From assembly GCF_000411255.1 (NCBI RefSeq), contig NZ_KE150413.1, positions 2,518,580-2,582,579 on the forward strand: a stretch of 64,000 nucleotides of DNA. The letters are read 5' to 3'. Shown piece after piece: positions 8,998-18,493 of this stretch. The translations under genes were made by a program, and so were the position numbers. Numbering within the stretch: the stretch's first letter is position 1; the number at the start of each line of letters is the position of its first letter. The DNA is from Paenibacillus sp. HGH0039. Its GTDB lineage: Bacteria > Bacillota > Bacilli > Paenibacillales > NBRC-103111. The notes under the pieces were generated by a model. It was given only the letters and a program-made list of their open reading frames with translations, did not search any database and was not told where the DNA came from.

Positions 8998-9417
8998 ATG
9001 AATATTAGAGTAGCGAGTGAATTAGACTACCCTGCTTTAAGACGTATATACTTAGAATCACGTCGTAAAAGTTTTTATTGGGCGGATATAGAAGAAATGA
9101 CTTTAGAAGATTTTGATAAGCATACTGTAGGAGAGTATATAATTTTAGCAGAGGAAGATGCTAAAATTCTTGGATTTGCTTCTTTGTACTTGCCAGATAA
9201 TTTTATACATAATTTATTTGTTCGCCCTGATTTCTCAGGTAAGGGTGTTGGTGGTCAGTTGATTAATGCCTCCATAGAAAAAATGAATAAACCAATAAGA
9301 TTGAAGTGTGTGTCTGAAAATCAAAAGGCAATGAAATTCTATGAAAATAATGGTTGGAAGAAAGTTGTTGAAGAAGGTAAACCAGAAGAAAAATATTGGG
9401 TTATGGTATATGAATAA
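8998..9417 (+). CDS. GNAT-family N-acetyltransferase
   Basis: Protein of 139 residues. The ATG at 8998 opens MNIRVASELDYPALRRIYLE, the usual GNAT start; the in-frame ATG at 8935 has no ribosome site. Motif A (LFVRPDFSGKGVGGQLI) binds acetyl-CoA, and AMKFYENNGWKKV is the usual C-terminal motif. It acetylates an amino group on an unknown small molecule or protein. Codon use is clearly AT-rich compared with the flanking 7-8 kb and 15 kb regions, indicating recent transfer. Confidence 0.88.
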   Translation: MNIRVASELDYPALRRIYLESRRKSFYWADIEEMTLEDFDKHTVGEYIILAEEDAKILGFASLYLPDNFIHNLFVRPDFSGKGVGGQLINASIEKMNKPIRLKCVSENQKAMKFYENNGWKKVVEEGKPEEKYWVMVYE

Positions 9418-10134
9418 AATATATGAATGATAGCCTGTTTTATTAGGTTCTTTTTTGATGTTAAGCTAACGGGTACGATAGTTGAAGAAATCGCCTTATC
9501 ATAGGTAATTTGTTTCTTTATTTATCTAAAAAACAATATACGATAATAGTGCCTAGATTCATCGCAATATTACGTACTCCAGTCATGTGGAGTGCTGTGT
9601 GTTGTTGGTTAGGGAGTAATGTTTTGGAGCCACATTTACCTGCTTTAATAAATAGCTACTTTGCCCGAAGCTTCTAAAGTTCGGGCTATATTTGTTATAA
9701 CCAAAGTAATTAATTCAGCGCAGGGCATTTGATGAGGCTTCCGTTCGTCGGATGGAGAATAGTTTTATATAATCATGAGTAGAGTTGATGTTCGTCCGAA
9801 CAATATCAAGTTTTCCAGTTTATCAGGTGTATGGTGTTGGGGTACGAGATCAGATAAACATATTAATTGAATAAGGTCTATAGGACTAATTTAAAATGAT
9901 GCTCCTGTCGCTTGCAGGAGTCTTTCTTTTTGTCGAAAATGGGAAAAATTTCTGGAGTTTGAAACATAAATGGTCTACGCTTATTGTAGTTATAGCACGT
10001 GCGGAAATGATAGAATGTCAAGATTTTTTTTTTTTTTTGAAAGAAACTACCAAAGAAATACAGAAGATTTCCCAGAATGAAATAAGTAAGGACATGTAAA
10101 AATCCCCCTACAACGTAGGAGGATGCGAGTTTGG
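9418..10134 (+). other. AT-rich gene-poor stretch with one hairpin terminator and a 15-T run
   Basis: No gene with convincing coding character is seen. The stretch holds a hairpin CTCCTG-TCGCTTG-CAGGAG followed by T-rich sequence near 9901-9930, a run of 15 T at about 10024-10038 and an imperfect inverted repeat at about 10102-10124 that would cover the ribosome site of the next small ORF. A GCTAACGGG motif at 9465-9473 resembles GCTAACGAG at 12512-12520. The low GC and lack of genes fit a decayed acquired segment. Confidence 0.5.
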
Positions 10135-10209
10135 ATGGATCAATGGAACCCTTGCCCCATCTGTCTCGGCGAATGCCGAGAGGCTATTTTACTACAAGGG
10201 AGGAGATAG
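10135..10209 (+). CDS. Putative 24-residue CPxC zinc-ribbon-like leader peptide
   Basis: ATG at 10135, 11 bases after TAGGAGG, opens a 24-codon ORF with three Cys in CPICLGEC, a possible metal-binding knuckle. Its stop is three bases before the ATG of the ATPase pseudogene, suggesting translational coupling. The ribosome site can pair with upstream ATCCCCCTAC, and a perfect hairpin TCTCGGC-GAAT-GCCGAGA (10164-10181) lies inside the ORF. It could equally be chance, since three Cys in 24 codons is weak evidence. Confidence 0.35.
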   Translation: MDQWNPCPICLGECREAILLQGRR

Positions 10210-10212
10210 TTT

Positions 10213-12329
10213 ATGACGTTTCGGGAGAAAATCCAACAATTGCGCAAAGGCGCAAGCGAGGCTCAATCTGCAACAAAAATTATCGATAAGCTCAAGGCGC
10301 TTAAAGATAGCAATGGCCCAAATACATCGTATAGATGGATATGGGAGTTGATTCAAAACGCTAAGGATGTCGTGAATACAAGTGGATTCGTTGATATTGA
10401 GATTAAATTTAGCGAAGTTAATAAAACCATTGAATTTAACCATAATGGTCGATTATTTACGACTGAAAACATAGTTTTTTGATTGAGCAGGTTTCAACAA
10501 AAGAACGCTCATTGACTGCTGAGAATAAGAAGAAATCTACTGGTAAATTTGGAACGGGTTTCTTGACGACTCATTTGCTTTCTGAAAAAGTTCAGGTGCA
10601 TGGATATTTACAAGATGAGAATGAAAGCCCTCGTTCCTTCAAGACGGTATTAGACAGGACTGGACAAGACAAAATTTCAATCATGAAAGCCATAAGTAAC
10701 AGTTGTGATATGCTGGACAACGGAACATAGTGTACTGTGAATGAGAGTCAAATGAATACAAAGTTTGTTTACGAATTGGATAAAGTAGGTATAGAAACGG
10801 CAAAATCAGGCTTAAAAAATCTTCTCTGATTTCTATTTCATACGTATTTGCATTTGTGCCGGAGTTAAGTTCGATAACCGTTAGTGTGGATAATTATCAA
10901 AGAGTAATTCGGAGAGGGGAAAAAGTAAGCTGTAGAACTTGTGTCTGCTAATGTTACCGAGGTACAAATCTCAACAACCAAAGGAGGAAAAACGACCTGT
11001 GAAAATAGATATGTCTTTGTGCACTCGAATGATAAGGTATCAGTCGCTGTAGAAATTGATAAAAAAAGCGCCAATGAAAAACATTTGATTAGGCTGCATG
11101 AAGAGTTGCCACGAATTTTTTGCGATTTCCCCTTGTTAGGAACGAATGATTTTTCATTTCCCGTAGTAGTCAATAGTCCATTATTTAATCCCACAGAGCC
11201 TCGTGACGGTATACCCTTGATTCAGTCCGAGCGTTCAGGTGGTGATTCCGATGAGAACAGAAACAGAATTTCAGAAGCAATAGCCCTCTATAACACTATG
11301 CTCGACTATCTTTCAAGTAAAGGTTACAGAGACCTCTATAATATTGTTAAAATATCTGAACAATCCGAAAAATATTGGCTTGACTCAAATTGGGTTGAGC
11401 AAGCCCTTGTTCAGCCAATCAAAGAGCATATAAGAACAACTACGTTCATTCATAATAGTTTGGATGAAGTCTGTTCTCTTTATGATGTTTGGGGCACCTC
11501 AAGCATTTTCATTATGAAAGATGAAACTCCTGAACATAGAAGAAAAGTCTGGGAGTTGTCAAATAGATTGATGCCCGCGATGATGACCCGAAAAAATGAA
11601 ATCGAACATTGGTACAACTCATTGTGGGTGGAGTGTCGCAATTTTGGCATTATTGATCTAATTAAAGAGGTTGAGGGCTGCGGTGATTTGGAAACCCTTA
11701 GTAATCGGTTAGGCTGTGATTCGATAAAATGGCTTAACGACTTAATTATTCTTTTGTATCATAATTCAAGTAAGTTCATTGTTGAATTAGGACGCAATCC
11801 AGCCATTTTGCCTAACCAATGTGGGGATTTCTTACCTTTGGACAAAATATATGCCGAAAATAATATCGGCGAAACATACAAGGATATAGCCTTTGCAATC
11901 GAAGCAGAATACGAAAACGTAGATATTAGTGGAAGAAATGTATTTGTAATAAAGCTGAAAAATAGCAACAAAGCTCTTTCTATGAATTTTACAAAAGACC
12001 TCGGCTCGCAAGAAGCTTTTGTCAAAAATCTAGTTTTGGCTTGTTTCAATTTACAAGCAAGAAAGCATTATTCTGATGCAAATGAAGATGAACGTAACGA
12101 CTATATCGGTGACATACTTGGAGCTATCGGTTATACCATAAAAGACCAAACTAGGCGCGGAAGTTCTTCGTCGGGCAAAGATTCTGGTGAACTAGATATA
12201 TTCGTGTCAAAAGACGGACTACCGTTTACTGTTATTGAAGCAATGAACCTTGATTCTTTAAGCACAAGCAATATTAACAAACATTTGGATAAGATTTTTT
12301 CACTGTTGGACAGGAAAGACAATAGTTGA
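10213..12329 (+). pseudogene. Decayed GHKL/sacsin-type ATPase with C-terminal nuclease-like segment
   Basis: The reading passes through several disruptions. The first frame (10213) stops at 10482 after a six-T run, and the protein continues in the -1 frame. An in-frame TAG sits at 10728-10730. Further frame changes lie near 10828 and 10928, and the last frame runs 10941-12329. Intact homologues would have an N-terminal GHKL ATP-binding domain: WELIQNAKD is the N box and KFGTGFLTTH the Gly-rich lid. The C-terminus (GELDIFVSKDGLPFTVIEAMNL) looks like a PD-(D/E)XK-type core and appears cut short at KDNS. Similar large ATPases occur in defence islands; here it is surely inactive if the sequence is correct. 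Confidence 0.8.
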
Positions 12330-12354
12330 GGTGTATTGGCGTATTCAGCAACGG

Positions 12355-12424
12355 AGCGGGAGAAGTCCCGCTTCTTTTTTGACCATAAGTTCAGCTAGGG
12401 GCGGCTATTGATAGCCGCCCTTTG
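12355..12424 (+). terminator. Two tandem hairpin terminators
   Basis: GCGGGA-GAAG-TCCCGC followed by a T-run (12356-12380), then a perfect ten-base stem GGGCGGCTAT-TG-ATAGCCGCCC with TTTG (12399-12424). They insulate the pseudogene from the TetR gene. Confidence 0.8.
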
Positions 12425-12614
12425 TTGTATCCCACCCATTGCCTAGCATAAAGGCAATTGCTTCTGGGCCGAAGTTAAGGCTTGTCAGTAGTGTCCCGAG
12501 AAAATAATTACGCTAACGAGCAGTTTAATGGAACTGGATTGGAATCATAATAAAAATACTGGACTATTCGTTCCTGAAATATTATACTGTTCCTACAGAG
12601 AGGAGGGAGTAACC

Positions 12615-13190
12615 ATCGGACGTACAAAAGAGTTTGACAAGGAACGCGTACTTCATGAGGCCATGTTAGTTTTTTGGGAAAAAGGTTACGAAGCGACAAG
12701 TATACCGGATTTATTAAAAGCAATGGGATTAAGCAGATCAAGCTTGTACGAAACATTTGCGGACAAACAGACGCTTTATGTTGAGGCCATACACCATTAC
12801 AAAAAAATAGGTCAAAATAAAAGAAATCTCTTGGTAAATGCGCCGTCTGCGAAAGTTGGAATCCGGCAGTATTTTGATCAGCACATTACTTCCGCATTTA
12901 ATGAGGATTTGCCAAAAGGTTGCTTGATAACAAATGCAACCATTGATATGGATTCACCAGATGAAGAACTACGTAAATTGATACGTGACCGATTTGAGGG
13001 ATTGGAACAGTCTTTTTATGAACTTTTACATAAAGGACAGCAGACAGGAGAAATCGACCCCAAAAAAGATATAAAAGTGCTATCGCATTTACTGCTTAAC
13101 CTCAATCATAGTATAAATGTAATTTGCAAAGTAAAAAGTGACAAGAAAGTCGTTCATGACATGATTAATACTGTGATTGAGATGCTGTAA
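12615..13190 (+). CDS. TetR/AcrR-family repressor, apparent ATC start
   Basis: The N-terminal HTH begins RTKEFDKERVLHEAM, and family members start one or two residues before this. At that point AGGAGG is followed after exactly eight bases by ATC (12615), not ATG. The upstream in-frame ATG at 12528 has no ribosome site and precedes a plausible -10 (TATACT, 12583-12588). Residues 1-60 hold the DNA-binding domain (TSIPDLLKAMGLSRSSLYETF) and the rest an unrecognised ligand domain. The gene lies 71 bases upstream of an MFS gene with a palindrome between, the usual layout of a repressor controlling efflux. Length from ATC is 191 residues; from 12528 it is 220. Confidence 0.82.
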   Translation: MGRTKEFDKERVLHEAMLVFWEKGYEATSIPDLLKAMGLSRSSLYETFADKQTLYVEAIHHYKKIGQNKRNLLVNAPSAKVGIRQYFDQHITSAFNEDLPKGCLITNATIDMDSPDEELRKLIRDRFEGLEQSFYELLHKGQQTGEIDPKKDIKVLSHLLLNLNHSINVICKVKSDKKVVHDMINTVIEML

Positions 13191-13211
13191 CATATTTTTT
13201 TTGATCTTACA

Positions 13212-13225
13212 GGAACGATCGTTCC
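13212..13225 (+). promoter_or_regulatory. Perfect palindromic operator GGAACGATCGTTCC
   Basis: A 14-base perfect palindrome in the 71-base gap between the tetR-type gene and the MFS gene. Size, symmetry and place fit a TetR-family operator. A matching CGTTCC half-site at 12569-12574 near the tetR promoter would allow autoregulation. Confidence 0.65.
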
Positions 13226-13261
13226 AAAAAAACTTCTGTAACGATTGTAAAGGAGCTTGCT

Positions 13262-14455
13262 ATGAGTTTAAGCGCAGACCAAAAAGTTGAGAAATCTGTT
13301 TCGTCTTGGATCACCCTCCTTCTGGCAATTTCGTGCGGTGTAATCGCCGCTAATCTCTATTATGCACAGCCCTTGGTGGGACCAATCAGTTCAGCAATCG
13401 GGTTATCTGCAGAGACTGCAGGGCTTGTCGTCACACTTACCCAGATTGGTTACGGTATCGGCTTATTATTTATCGTACCATTGGGAGACATTCTTGAAAA
13501 CCGACGGCTGGTAGTAGCATCGTTGCTCTTCACTGCAGTCGCTTTGACGATTGCGGCAGTAGTGAAAAATGCAGTGTTATTCCTCATAGCTTCACTGTTT
13601 ATTGGGATAGGATCAGTCGCAGCTCAAGTGTTGGTACCTTATGCAGCTCATCTATCGCCTGATGCCTCGCGCGGACGTGCAGTTGGTAATGTCATGAGCG
13701 GTCTGTTACTCGGTATCATGCTTGCACGGCCTGTATCGAGTTTTATGGCAGATCTCCTGGGCTGGCACGCTGTATTCTTCTTGTCTGCCGCGACGATCTT
13801 TGTTCTGGCACTCTTATTAGCAAAGGCGCTGCCTGCAAGGAAGCCGTTGCTAAATGTACAATACCCAACCCTTATGAGCTCCATGTGGCATTTACTCCGA
13901 ACGACTCCGATCCTGCGCCGTCGAGCGATCTATCACGCTTGTGTGTTTGGGACATTTAGCTTGTTCTGGACAACTGTTCCTTTGTTATTGAGTAGCCCCA
14001 CTTTTCATTTTTCTCAAAAAGAGATTGCATTGTTCGCTCTAGTCGGGGTATCTGGGGCGGTTGCTGCACCCGTGGCAGGACGTCTTGCGGATAAAGGTTG
14101 GATTCGACCTGCCACAGGATTAGCGCTAGCTATTGTTATCATTTCTATATTGCTTCCCCTGATGATTCAAGGCGGTTCGACAGCTGCAGTTGCAACCCTA
14201 GTCGTTGCAGCGATCCTTTTAGACATGGGGGTTTCTGCTAATCTGGTTCTTGGACAGCGTGTTATCTTTTCATTAGGGGCAGAGTTTCGCAGCCGATTAA
14301 ATGGATTATACATGGCCATTTTTTTTCTTGGCGGTGCTATAGGGTCCGCCTTAGGTGGGTGGGCATATGCCTTAGGTGGCTGGAATGCAGCGTTGTGGAT
14401 TGGAATAGCTTTTCCGATCATCGCGATGATTTATTATACGACAGAGAAAAATTAA
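13262..14455 (+). CDS. MFS efflux transporter (DHA1 type)
   Basis: Protein of 397 residues with about 12 membrane segments. The start [20 protein letters not shown] followed by [13 protein letters not shown] is characteristic of a widespread DHA1 subgroup of efflux pumps (YgaY-like). The loop 2-3 motif [12 protein letters not shown] is present. AAAGGAG lies ahead of the ATG. Adjacent TetR gene and palindrome indicate inducible drug or toxic-compound export. GC is lower than the core genes but higher than the GNAT gene. Confidence 0.87.
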   Translation: MSLSADQKVEKSVSSWITLLLAISCGVIAANLYYAQPLVGPISSAIGLSAETAGLVVTLTQIGYGIGLLFIVPLGDILENRRLVVASLLFTAVALTIAAVVKNAVLFLIASLFIGIGSVAAQVLVPYAAHLSPDASRGRAVGNVMSGLLLGIMLARPVSSFMADLLGWHAVFFLSAATIFVLALLLAKALPARKPLLNVQYPTLMSSMWHLLRTTPILRRRAIYHACVFGTFSLFWTTVPLLLSSPTFHFSQKEIALFALVGVSGAVAAPVAGRLADKGWIRPATGLALAIVIISILLPLMIQGGSTAAVATLVVAAILLDMGVSANLVLGQRVIFSLGAEFRSRLNGLYMAIFFLGGAIGSALGGWAYALGGWNAALWIGIAFPIIAMIYYTTEKN

Positions 14456-14702
14456 TTATATCTATAAATTATTGAACTTTAATGCTGAGGGGAGGTAAGC
14501 TGTCATTTCGTTCAAGATGACAACCAAACAGAACCATATTAGAATCGAGAAAATCCTTATAAATCAAGGCATAAGAGTGCCGCAGCAGATGGAAAATAAA
14601 TAGCCTATGCCTCCGCTTTGGAAAACATCTTGCGAGGGGACCGAACAGGGGAAGCTTCGCAAGGTTAAAGCCGCATACCGGCCGGTACAGCCGGAACAAT
14701 GG
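14456..14702. other. Non-coding gap between the efflux pump and siderophore system 1
   Basis: No convincing gene is seen. On the minus strand a short frame contains HLLRHSYAL, reminiscent of a tyrosine-recombinase box, but nothing else supports an integrase. The stretch ends in the strong terminator at 14703-14734. Confidence 0.4.
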
Positions 14703-14734
14703 AAGACCGCACAGACATGTGCGGTCTTTTTTTT
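14703..14734 (+). terminator. Strong terminator before siderophore system 1
   Basis: Perfect 11-base stem AAGACCGCACA / TGTGCGGTCTT with a GACA loop, followed by eight T. Confidence 0.85.
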
Positions 14735-14781
14735 CATTCGGATTCTCAAAGAACGGAACATCTGCTATAATCGAATGATAT

Positions 14782-14796
14782 TGATAATCATTATCA
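14782..14796 (+). promoter_or_regulatory. Fur box (perfect 7-1-7)
   Basis: TGATAATCATTATCA matches the Bacillus 7-1-7 Fur consensus exactly. It lies about 80 bases upstream of the AraC-type regulator gene, indicating repression by Fe-Fur. Confidence 0.9.
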
Positions 14797-14874
14797 TAAA
14801 GCTGTATCTCGGTATATTAAACCCGACAGACTCGGGAGCAGAACGATATTCCAACAGAATGGGAGGGGAAACGG

Positions 14875-16509
14875 TTGAGTGACTCTTTAACCGACAACGA
14901 AAAAATACGTCCGGGTTTATCGGCAGCCGTTACGGACGTTTCCTATAAAGTACGTCAAGTTGAAGCAATCAAGGCCGGGGACGGCTGGGAAATGGATTAC
15001 CGGCTCATCGATCAGCATGTGCTGATCGTCGTTACGGCCGGCGAAGGAGCTTTGAAACGGGACGGCAGTCTTAGCCGCCTGGAAGCAGAGAACATACATG
15101 TCTGCTTGCCCGGCGAAGTAATCGGAATGAAGACGGAGGCAGGCGGTCTGGAGCTGACATGGGTCGGATTCGACCTTTTTTATGAGGACGAGACGGGTGA
15201 AGGATGCCGGAAGGGAACGTGGAACGAACCGCAGGTGCTGCCCGTTCATTCTCTTTCGCATTTTTCCGTGCTGAGCGAGGCGCTTTCTACCTACTGGCAC
15301 AGTGCCGATCCTTTCGACCGGCTGAGAGCCCAGGCGGCTTTTCTTGAATTGATCCATTCGATTTCCGCCCATATGCGGGACGAATCCCCCCTGGATGCCC
15401 GAAGCGCTTTGGAACGCACCCGGCACTATATCGAAAATCACTACCAGACCAATATCACGATTGACGAGCTCGCACGAATGGCCGAAGTATCTCCTAAATA
15501 CTATGGGGATTTGTTTAAAAAAACGTACGGCCTCAGCGTAATCGACTACTTGACCGAACAGCGGGTTAACCGCGCCAAGCAGTTGATGGCGTTATCCCAA
15601 TCCCGCCTCAAGGACATCGCTCACGTAGTGGGCTATCAGGATGAATTTTACTTCAGCCGGAAGTTCAAGCAGGAAGTGGGCGTCTCGCCCACGGTTTATA
15701 TGAAGAACCGGCGGAAAAAAATCGCGGTCCATCATTCACATCTGATCGGCCAATTGTTGGCCATTCATCATCTTCCGTATGCGGCGCCCCTTCATCCCAA
15801 ATGGACCGGCCACTATTACGAGAATTACCGTTCCGATATTCCCGTTCATCTCAGCGCCTACCGGTACAGCGAAGACTGGGAGCACAACATCGAGAAGCTG
15901 CGGGAAACGAAGCCGGACCTTATCCTTTCGATGGATACCCTCAATCCGGGAGAAAAAGAGCGCCTCGAGCAGGCGGGAAAAGTGCTGTATATTCCCGATC
16001 GCCCGGCGGATTGGCGCGAGCAGCTGCTGCTTATCGCCGCTTATCTGGACCGGACGGCCGAAGCCGAAACGTGGCTCGGTAAATACGACCGCCGCGTGGA
16101 GTCGCTCCGCGGCAGACTGCGTAAACGGACGGGCGAAGAAACATTTTTGCTGATCAGTTTACATAAGCAGGAGATCCGGATATGCGGAACCCGGAGCATG
16201 GGAGACGTGTTTTTTCATGAGCTGGGTATGAAGCCGGCCTTTAACTATACCCGGGACCAAATCAATGTGCCGGTTCTCCCGGAGCAGTTGGCGGAGCTGG
16301 ACGCGGACCATATCCTCGTCAACGTCTGCCAGGAAACGGAGACGCTCCGGCGATGGCAAGATCTGCAGGCGACGGCTCTTTGGCGGGATCTCCACGCGGT
16401 GCGGCAGAACCGGGTTTACGAAATCCCCTCCGACCCTTGGCGGGAATACTCGGCTTCCGGGCACGAGCGTATTTTGGGTGAAGTGGAAAAGCTCTTTTTG
16501 CGGAAATAG
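14875..16509 (+). CDS. AraC-type regulator fused to a siderophore-binding domain (Btr/YbbB-like)
   Basis: Protein of 544 residues from a TTG start with GGGAGGGG ahead. Residues 1-170 are a cupin-like AraC sensory part, residues about 180-280 two HTH motifs (TIDELARMAEVSPKYYGDLF and LKDIAHVVGYQDEFYFSRKF), and residues about 290-544 a helical-backbone periplasmic-binding-protein fold normally found outside the cell. Bacillus Btr has this layout and activates siderophore uptake when the Fe-siderophore enters the cytoplasm. A Fur box lies upstream, and two esterases and a FecCD-type importer follow. The cluster therefore joins iron starvation with presence of the ligand. Confidence 0.9.
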   Translation: MSDSLTDNEKIRPGLSAAVTDVSYKVRQVEAIKAGDGWEMDYRLIDQHVLIVVTAGEGALKRDGSLSRLEAENIHVCLPGEVIGMKTEAGGLELTWVGFDLFYEDETGEGCRKGTWNEPQVLPVHSLSHFSVLSEALSTYWHSADPFDRLRAQAAFLELIHSISAHMRDESPLDARSALERTRHYIENHYQTNITIDELARMAEVSPKYYGDLFKKTYGLSVIDYLTEQRVNRAKQLMALSQSRLKDIAHVVGYQDEFYFSRKFKQEVGVSPTVYMKNRRKKIAVHHSHLIGQLLAIHHLPYAAPLHPKWTGHYYENYRSDIPVHLSAYRYSEDWEHNIEKLRETKPDLILSMDTLNPGEKERLEQAGKVLYIPDRPADWREQLLLIAAYLDRTAEAETWLGKYDRRVESLRGRLRKRTGEETFLLISLHKQEIRICGTRSMGDVFFHELGMKPAFNYTRDQINVPVLPEQLAELDADHILVNVCQETETLRRWQDLQATALWRDLHAVRQNRVYEIPSDPWREYSASGHERILGEVEKLFLRK

Positions 16510-16571
16510 TCCAGTTTGAATTCCGTGTATTGTCCATGTCCCGGTAAAGAAACGTGGGTTATAATTTCAAT

Positions 16572-16647
16572 TGAGAATTGTTATCAATACAAATATTCAA
16601 AAAAGAACCTCCCTCTTTTTTTTGTTATTAAGTGATAATGATTCTCA
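16572..16647 (+). promoter_or_regulatory. Two Fur boxes upstream of the esterase/importer operon
   Basis: TGAGAATTGTTATCA (16572-16586) and TGATAATGATTCTCA (16633-16647) each fit the 7-1-7 pattern with one or two changes. A TATAAT at 16559-16564 lies just upstream. Together they show a Fur-repressed promoter for the operon beginning at 16679. Confidence 0.85.
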
Positions 16648-16678
16648 GTTTTTACAATGAGAGCGTCGGGGGAATGGC

Positions 16679-17479
16679 ATGGAAAGCATTAGAGAAAGAG
16701 GAAGTCTGGAGCAGCAAGTCTTTCAAGGCAGGACGCTGACCGTTTATACGCCGCCGTCCTACGGCTTGGCAGACAAGCGTTACCCGGTCGTCTATGTCAA
16801 CGATCCGTCCGATTATATGGATTCGGTCACTAACCAGGCGGTTACCCGTATGGAAGAGCTTTTCCGGGAGAAGAAGCTGCCGGAACTGATTCTCGTCGGT
16901 TTGGAGCCGGATGAGCGGCTGGATGAATATACGCCTTGGCCGGCGAAGGCGTTGGTGGAATCCGTACAAGATTTCGGCGGCTACGGCAAAAAATACCTGG
17001 ATCTCGTCGTTCATGAGCTCAAGCCTTATATCGACGGCTGCTACGAGACGTTGGCGGGACCTGCCGGGACGGGGATGATCGGTGCTTCGCTCGGCGGTCT
17101 GATCTCGATGTTTGCGGCGTTCGAGCATCCTTCGGTTTTCGTGAGAATCGGCAGCATCTCGGGGTCCTTCTGGTATGAAGGCATCATCGAGTATATGCGG
17201 GGGCATAAGCTTGCCGACGAGGGACAGAGGTTTTACATGTATGTGGGAGATCAGGAAGGCGTCGGCAAGAAGACGATTCAGAGTGCCATGATGGCCAGAA
17301 CCCGGCAGGCTTACACGCTGCTTGCGGACTCCGGTTTTAACGGCGCCAAGCTGCGCCTCGTTATCGGCGAAGGCGGGCAGCATCAAGTTCCCATATTCGT
17401 GGAACAGTTTCCCGAAGCATTGAAGTGGATTTTCGGTATGGATACAAACATATTTTTTCCGGATACGGAGAGGGGTTAG
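16679..17479 (+). CDS. Siderophore esterase (esterase D / Fes-IroE-BesA-like), first copy
   Basis: Protein of 266 residues with an alpha/beta-hydrolase fold. VYTPPSYG near the N-terminus, nucleophile elbow GASLGG, and a late His in GGQHQV fit the PF00756-type esterases. Members hydrolyse trilactone siderophores such as bacillibactin or enterobactin to release iron. No signal peptide, so cytoplasmic. It is the first gene behind the Fur boxes and lies six bases from the binding-protein gene, so it is in that operon. Confidence 0.85.
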   Translation: MESIRERGSLEQQVFQGRTLTVYTPPSYGLADKRYPVVYVNDPSDYMDSVTNQAVTRMEELFREKKLPELILVGLEPDERLDEYTPWPAKALVESVQDFGGYGKKYLDLVVHELKPYIDGCYETLAGPAGTGMIGASLGGLISMFAAFEHPSVFVRIGSISGSFWYEGIIEYMRGHKLADEGQRFYMYVGDQEGVGKKTIQSAMMARTRQAYTLLADSGFNGAKLRLVIGEGGQHQVPIFVEQFPEALKWIFGMDTNIFFPDTERG

Positions 17480-17485
17480 AGAAAA

Positions 17486-18466
17486 ATGAAAAAAACATGG
17501 GTGGCAGCCGGTCTGGTTGCCGTAACACTATTATCTTCCGCATGCGGAGCGCAAAAAGAAGCGGCAAAGGCAGGCGGCGCGGAAGCGGCGAAAAGCCCGG
17601 CCCCGACAGCGGCTGGCACGAACGAAACGCGTAAAATCACTTACCTCGGCAAGGAATATACCGTACCGTCCAAAGCGGAGCGCATCGTAGTGGCCGGCTC
17701 CTTCGAATCGATGGAAGACGCAATCGTGCTCGGTGTGAAACCGGTAGGCGCAAATTCAGTCGGCGGCAAGTTCCCCGAGCTGTTCAAAAGCATTACGGAC
17801 AAGGCGGAATCCGTGGGCGAGAAAACGCAGCCGAATCTGGAGACGATTCTCAAACTGAAACCGGATGTCATTCTCGGTTCCACCAAATTTCCGCCGGAAA
17901 TGATGGAAAAGATGAACAAGGTTAAAGTCACGCTCCCGATTTCCCACGTTTCGACCGATTGGGAAGCCAATCTGAACGTGCTGGCGGAACTGACCGGTCA
18001 TCAGGACAAGGCTAAAGAAGTGATCGAGAAATATAAAAAAGAAGCCGCCGCCGCAAAAGAGAAACTCGGCGCGTCGCTGAAAGACAAAAAAGTGCTGGCG
18101 ATTCGTCTCCGTGCGGGCAGCATCGCCATTTATCCGGAAGGCGTGTTCTTCAATTCATCCCTGTACGGCGATCTGGGCCTCACCGCGCCCGAAGAAGTGA
18201 AGCAGGCCAAGGCACAGCAATTGATTTCGATGGAGAAATTGTCTGAAATTAACCCGGATTATATCTTCATCCAGTTCTCCGAAGACGAGAACAAAGAGCA
18301 GCCGAAAGTGCTGGAAGACCTTCAGAAGAATCCGATCTGGCAGAGTATTACGGCCGTGAAAAACCAAAAAGTGTTTATCAACGTCGTAGACCCGCTGGCG
18401 CAGGGGGGAACGTCGTACAGCAAGTTCAAGTTCCTCGAGGCCGCTCTTCCGAAGCTGACCAACTAA
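17486..18466 (+). CDS. Iron-siderophore ABC transporter substrate-binding lipoprotein
   Basis: Protein of 326 residues. A lipobox LLSSACG follows a short hydrophobic signal, giving a lipid-anchored Cys. The mature protein begins with an Ala-rich linker, then ITYLGKEYTVPSKAERIVVAGSFESMEDAIVLG, the classic start of helical-backbone (FepB/FeuA-like) binding proteins, and later DVILGSTKFPPE. It captures the Fe-siderophore and passes it to the two permeases downstream. Confidence 0.93.
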   Translation: MKKTWVAAGLVAVTLLSSACGAQKEAAKAGGAEAAKSPAPTAAGTNETRKITYLGKEYTVPSKAERIVVAGSFESMEDAIVLGVKPVGANSVGGKFPELFKSITDKAESVGEKTQPNLETILKLKPDVILGSTKFPPEMMEKMNKVKVTLPISHVSTDWEANLNVLAELTGHQDKAKEVIEKYKKEAAAAKEKLGASLKDKKVLAIRLRAGSIAIYPEGVFFNSSLYGDLGLTAPEEVKQAKAQQLISMEKLSEINPDYIFIQFSEDENKEQPKVLEDLQKNPIWQSITAVKNQKVFINVVDPLAQGGTSYSKFKFLEAALPKLTN

Positions 18467-18493
18467 ATTTTAAACCGAAACGAGTAATCCGAT

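Noticed and set aside
8803-9596. 13-base direct repeat CATGTGGAGTGCT (8803-8815 and 9584-9596) flanking the GNAT gene, as possible ends of an inserted cassette
   Set aside because: A repeated 13-mer this close is expected about once by chance in a window of this size, and no integrase, inverted ends or target duplication is seen.
9896-10099. 67-residue ORF starting in the terminator hairpin
   Set aside because: It runs through a 15-T stretch giving a Phe string, has no ribosome site and no recognisable domain.
10474-10482. Programmed -1 frameshift at the T run in the ATPase gene
   Set aside because: The zero-frame codons GTT TTT do not form a standard slippery heptamer, and further frame breaks and a TAG downstream show decay.
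14469-14699. Minus-strand frame with HLLRHSYAL resembling a tyrosine-recombinase box
   Set aside because: Only one motif matches; no catalytic Arg/Tyr context or further similarity, and the frame overlaps a terminator.
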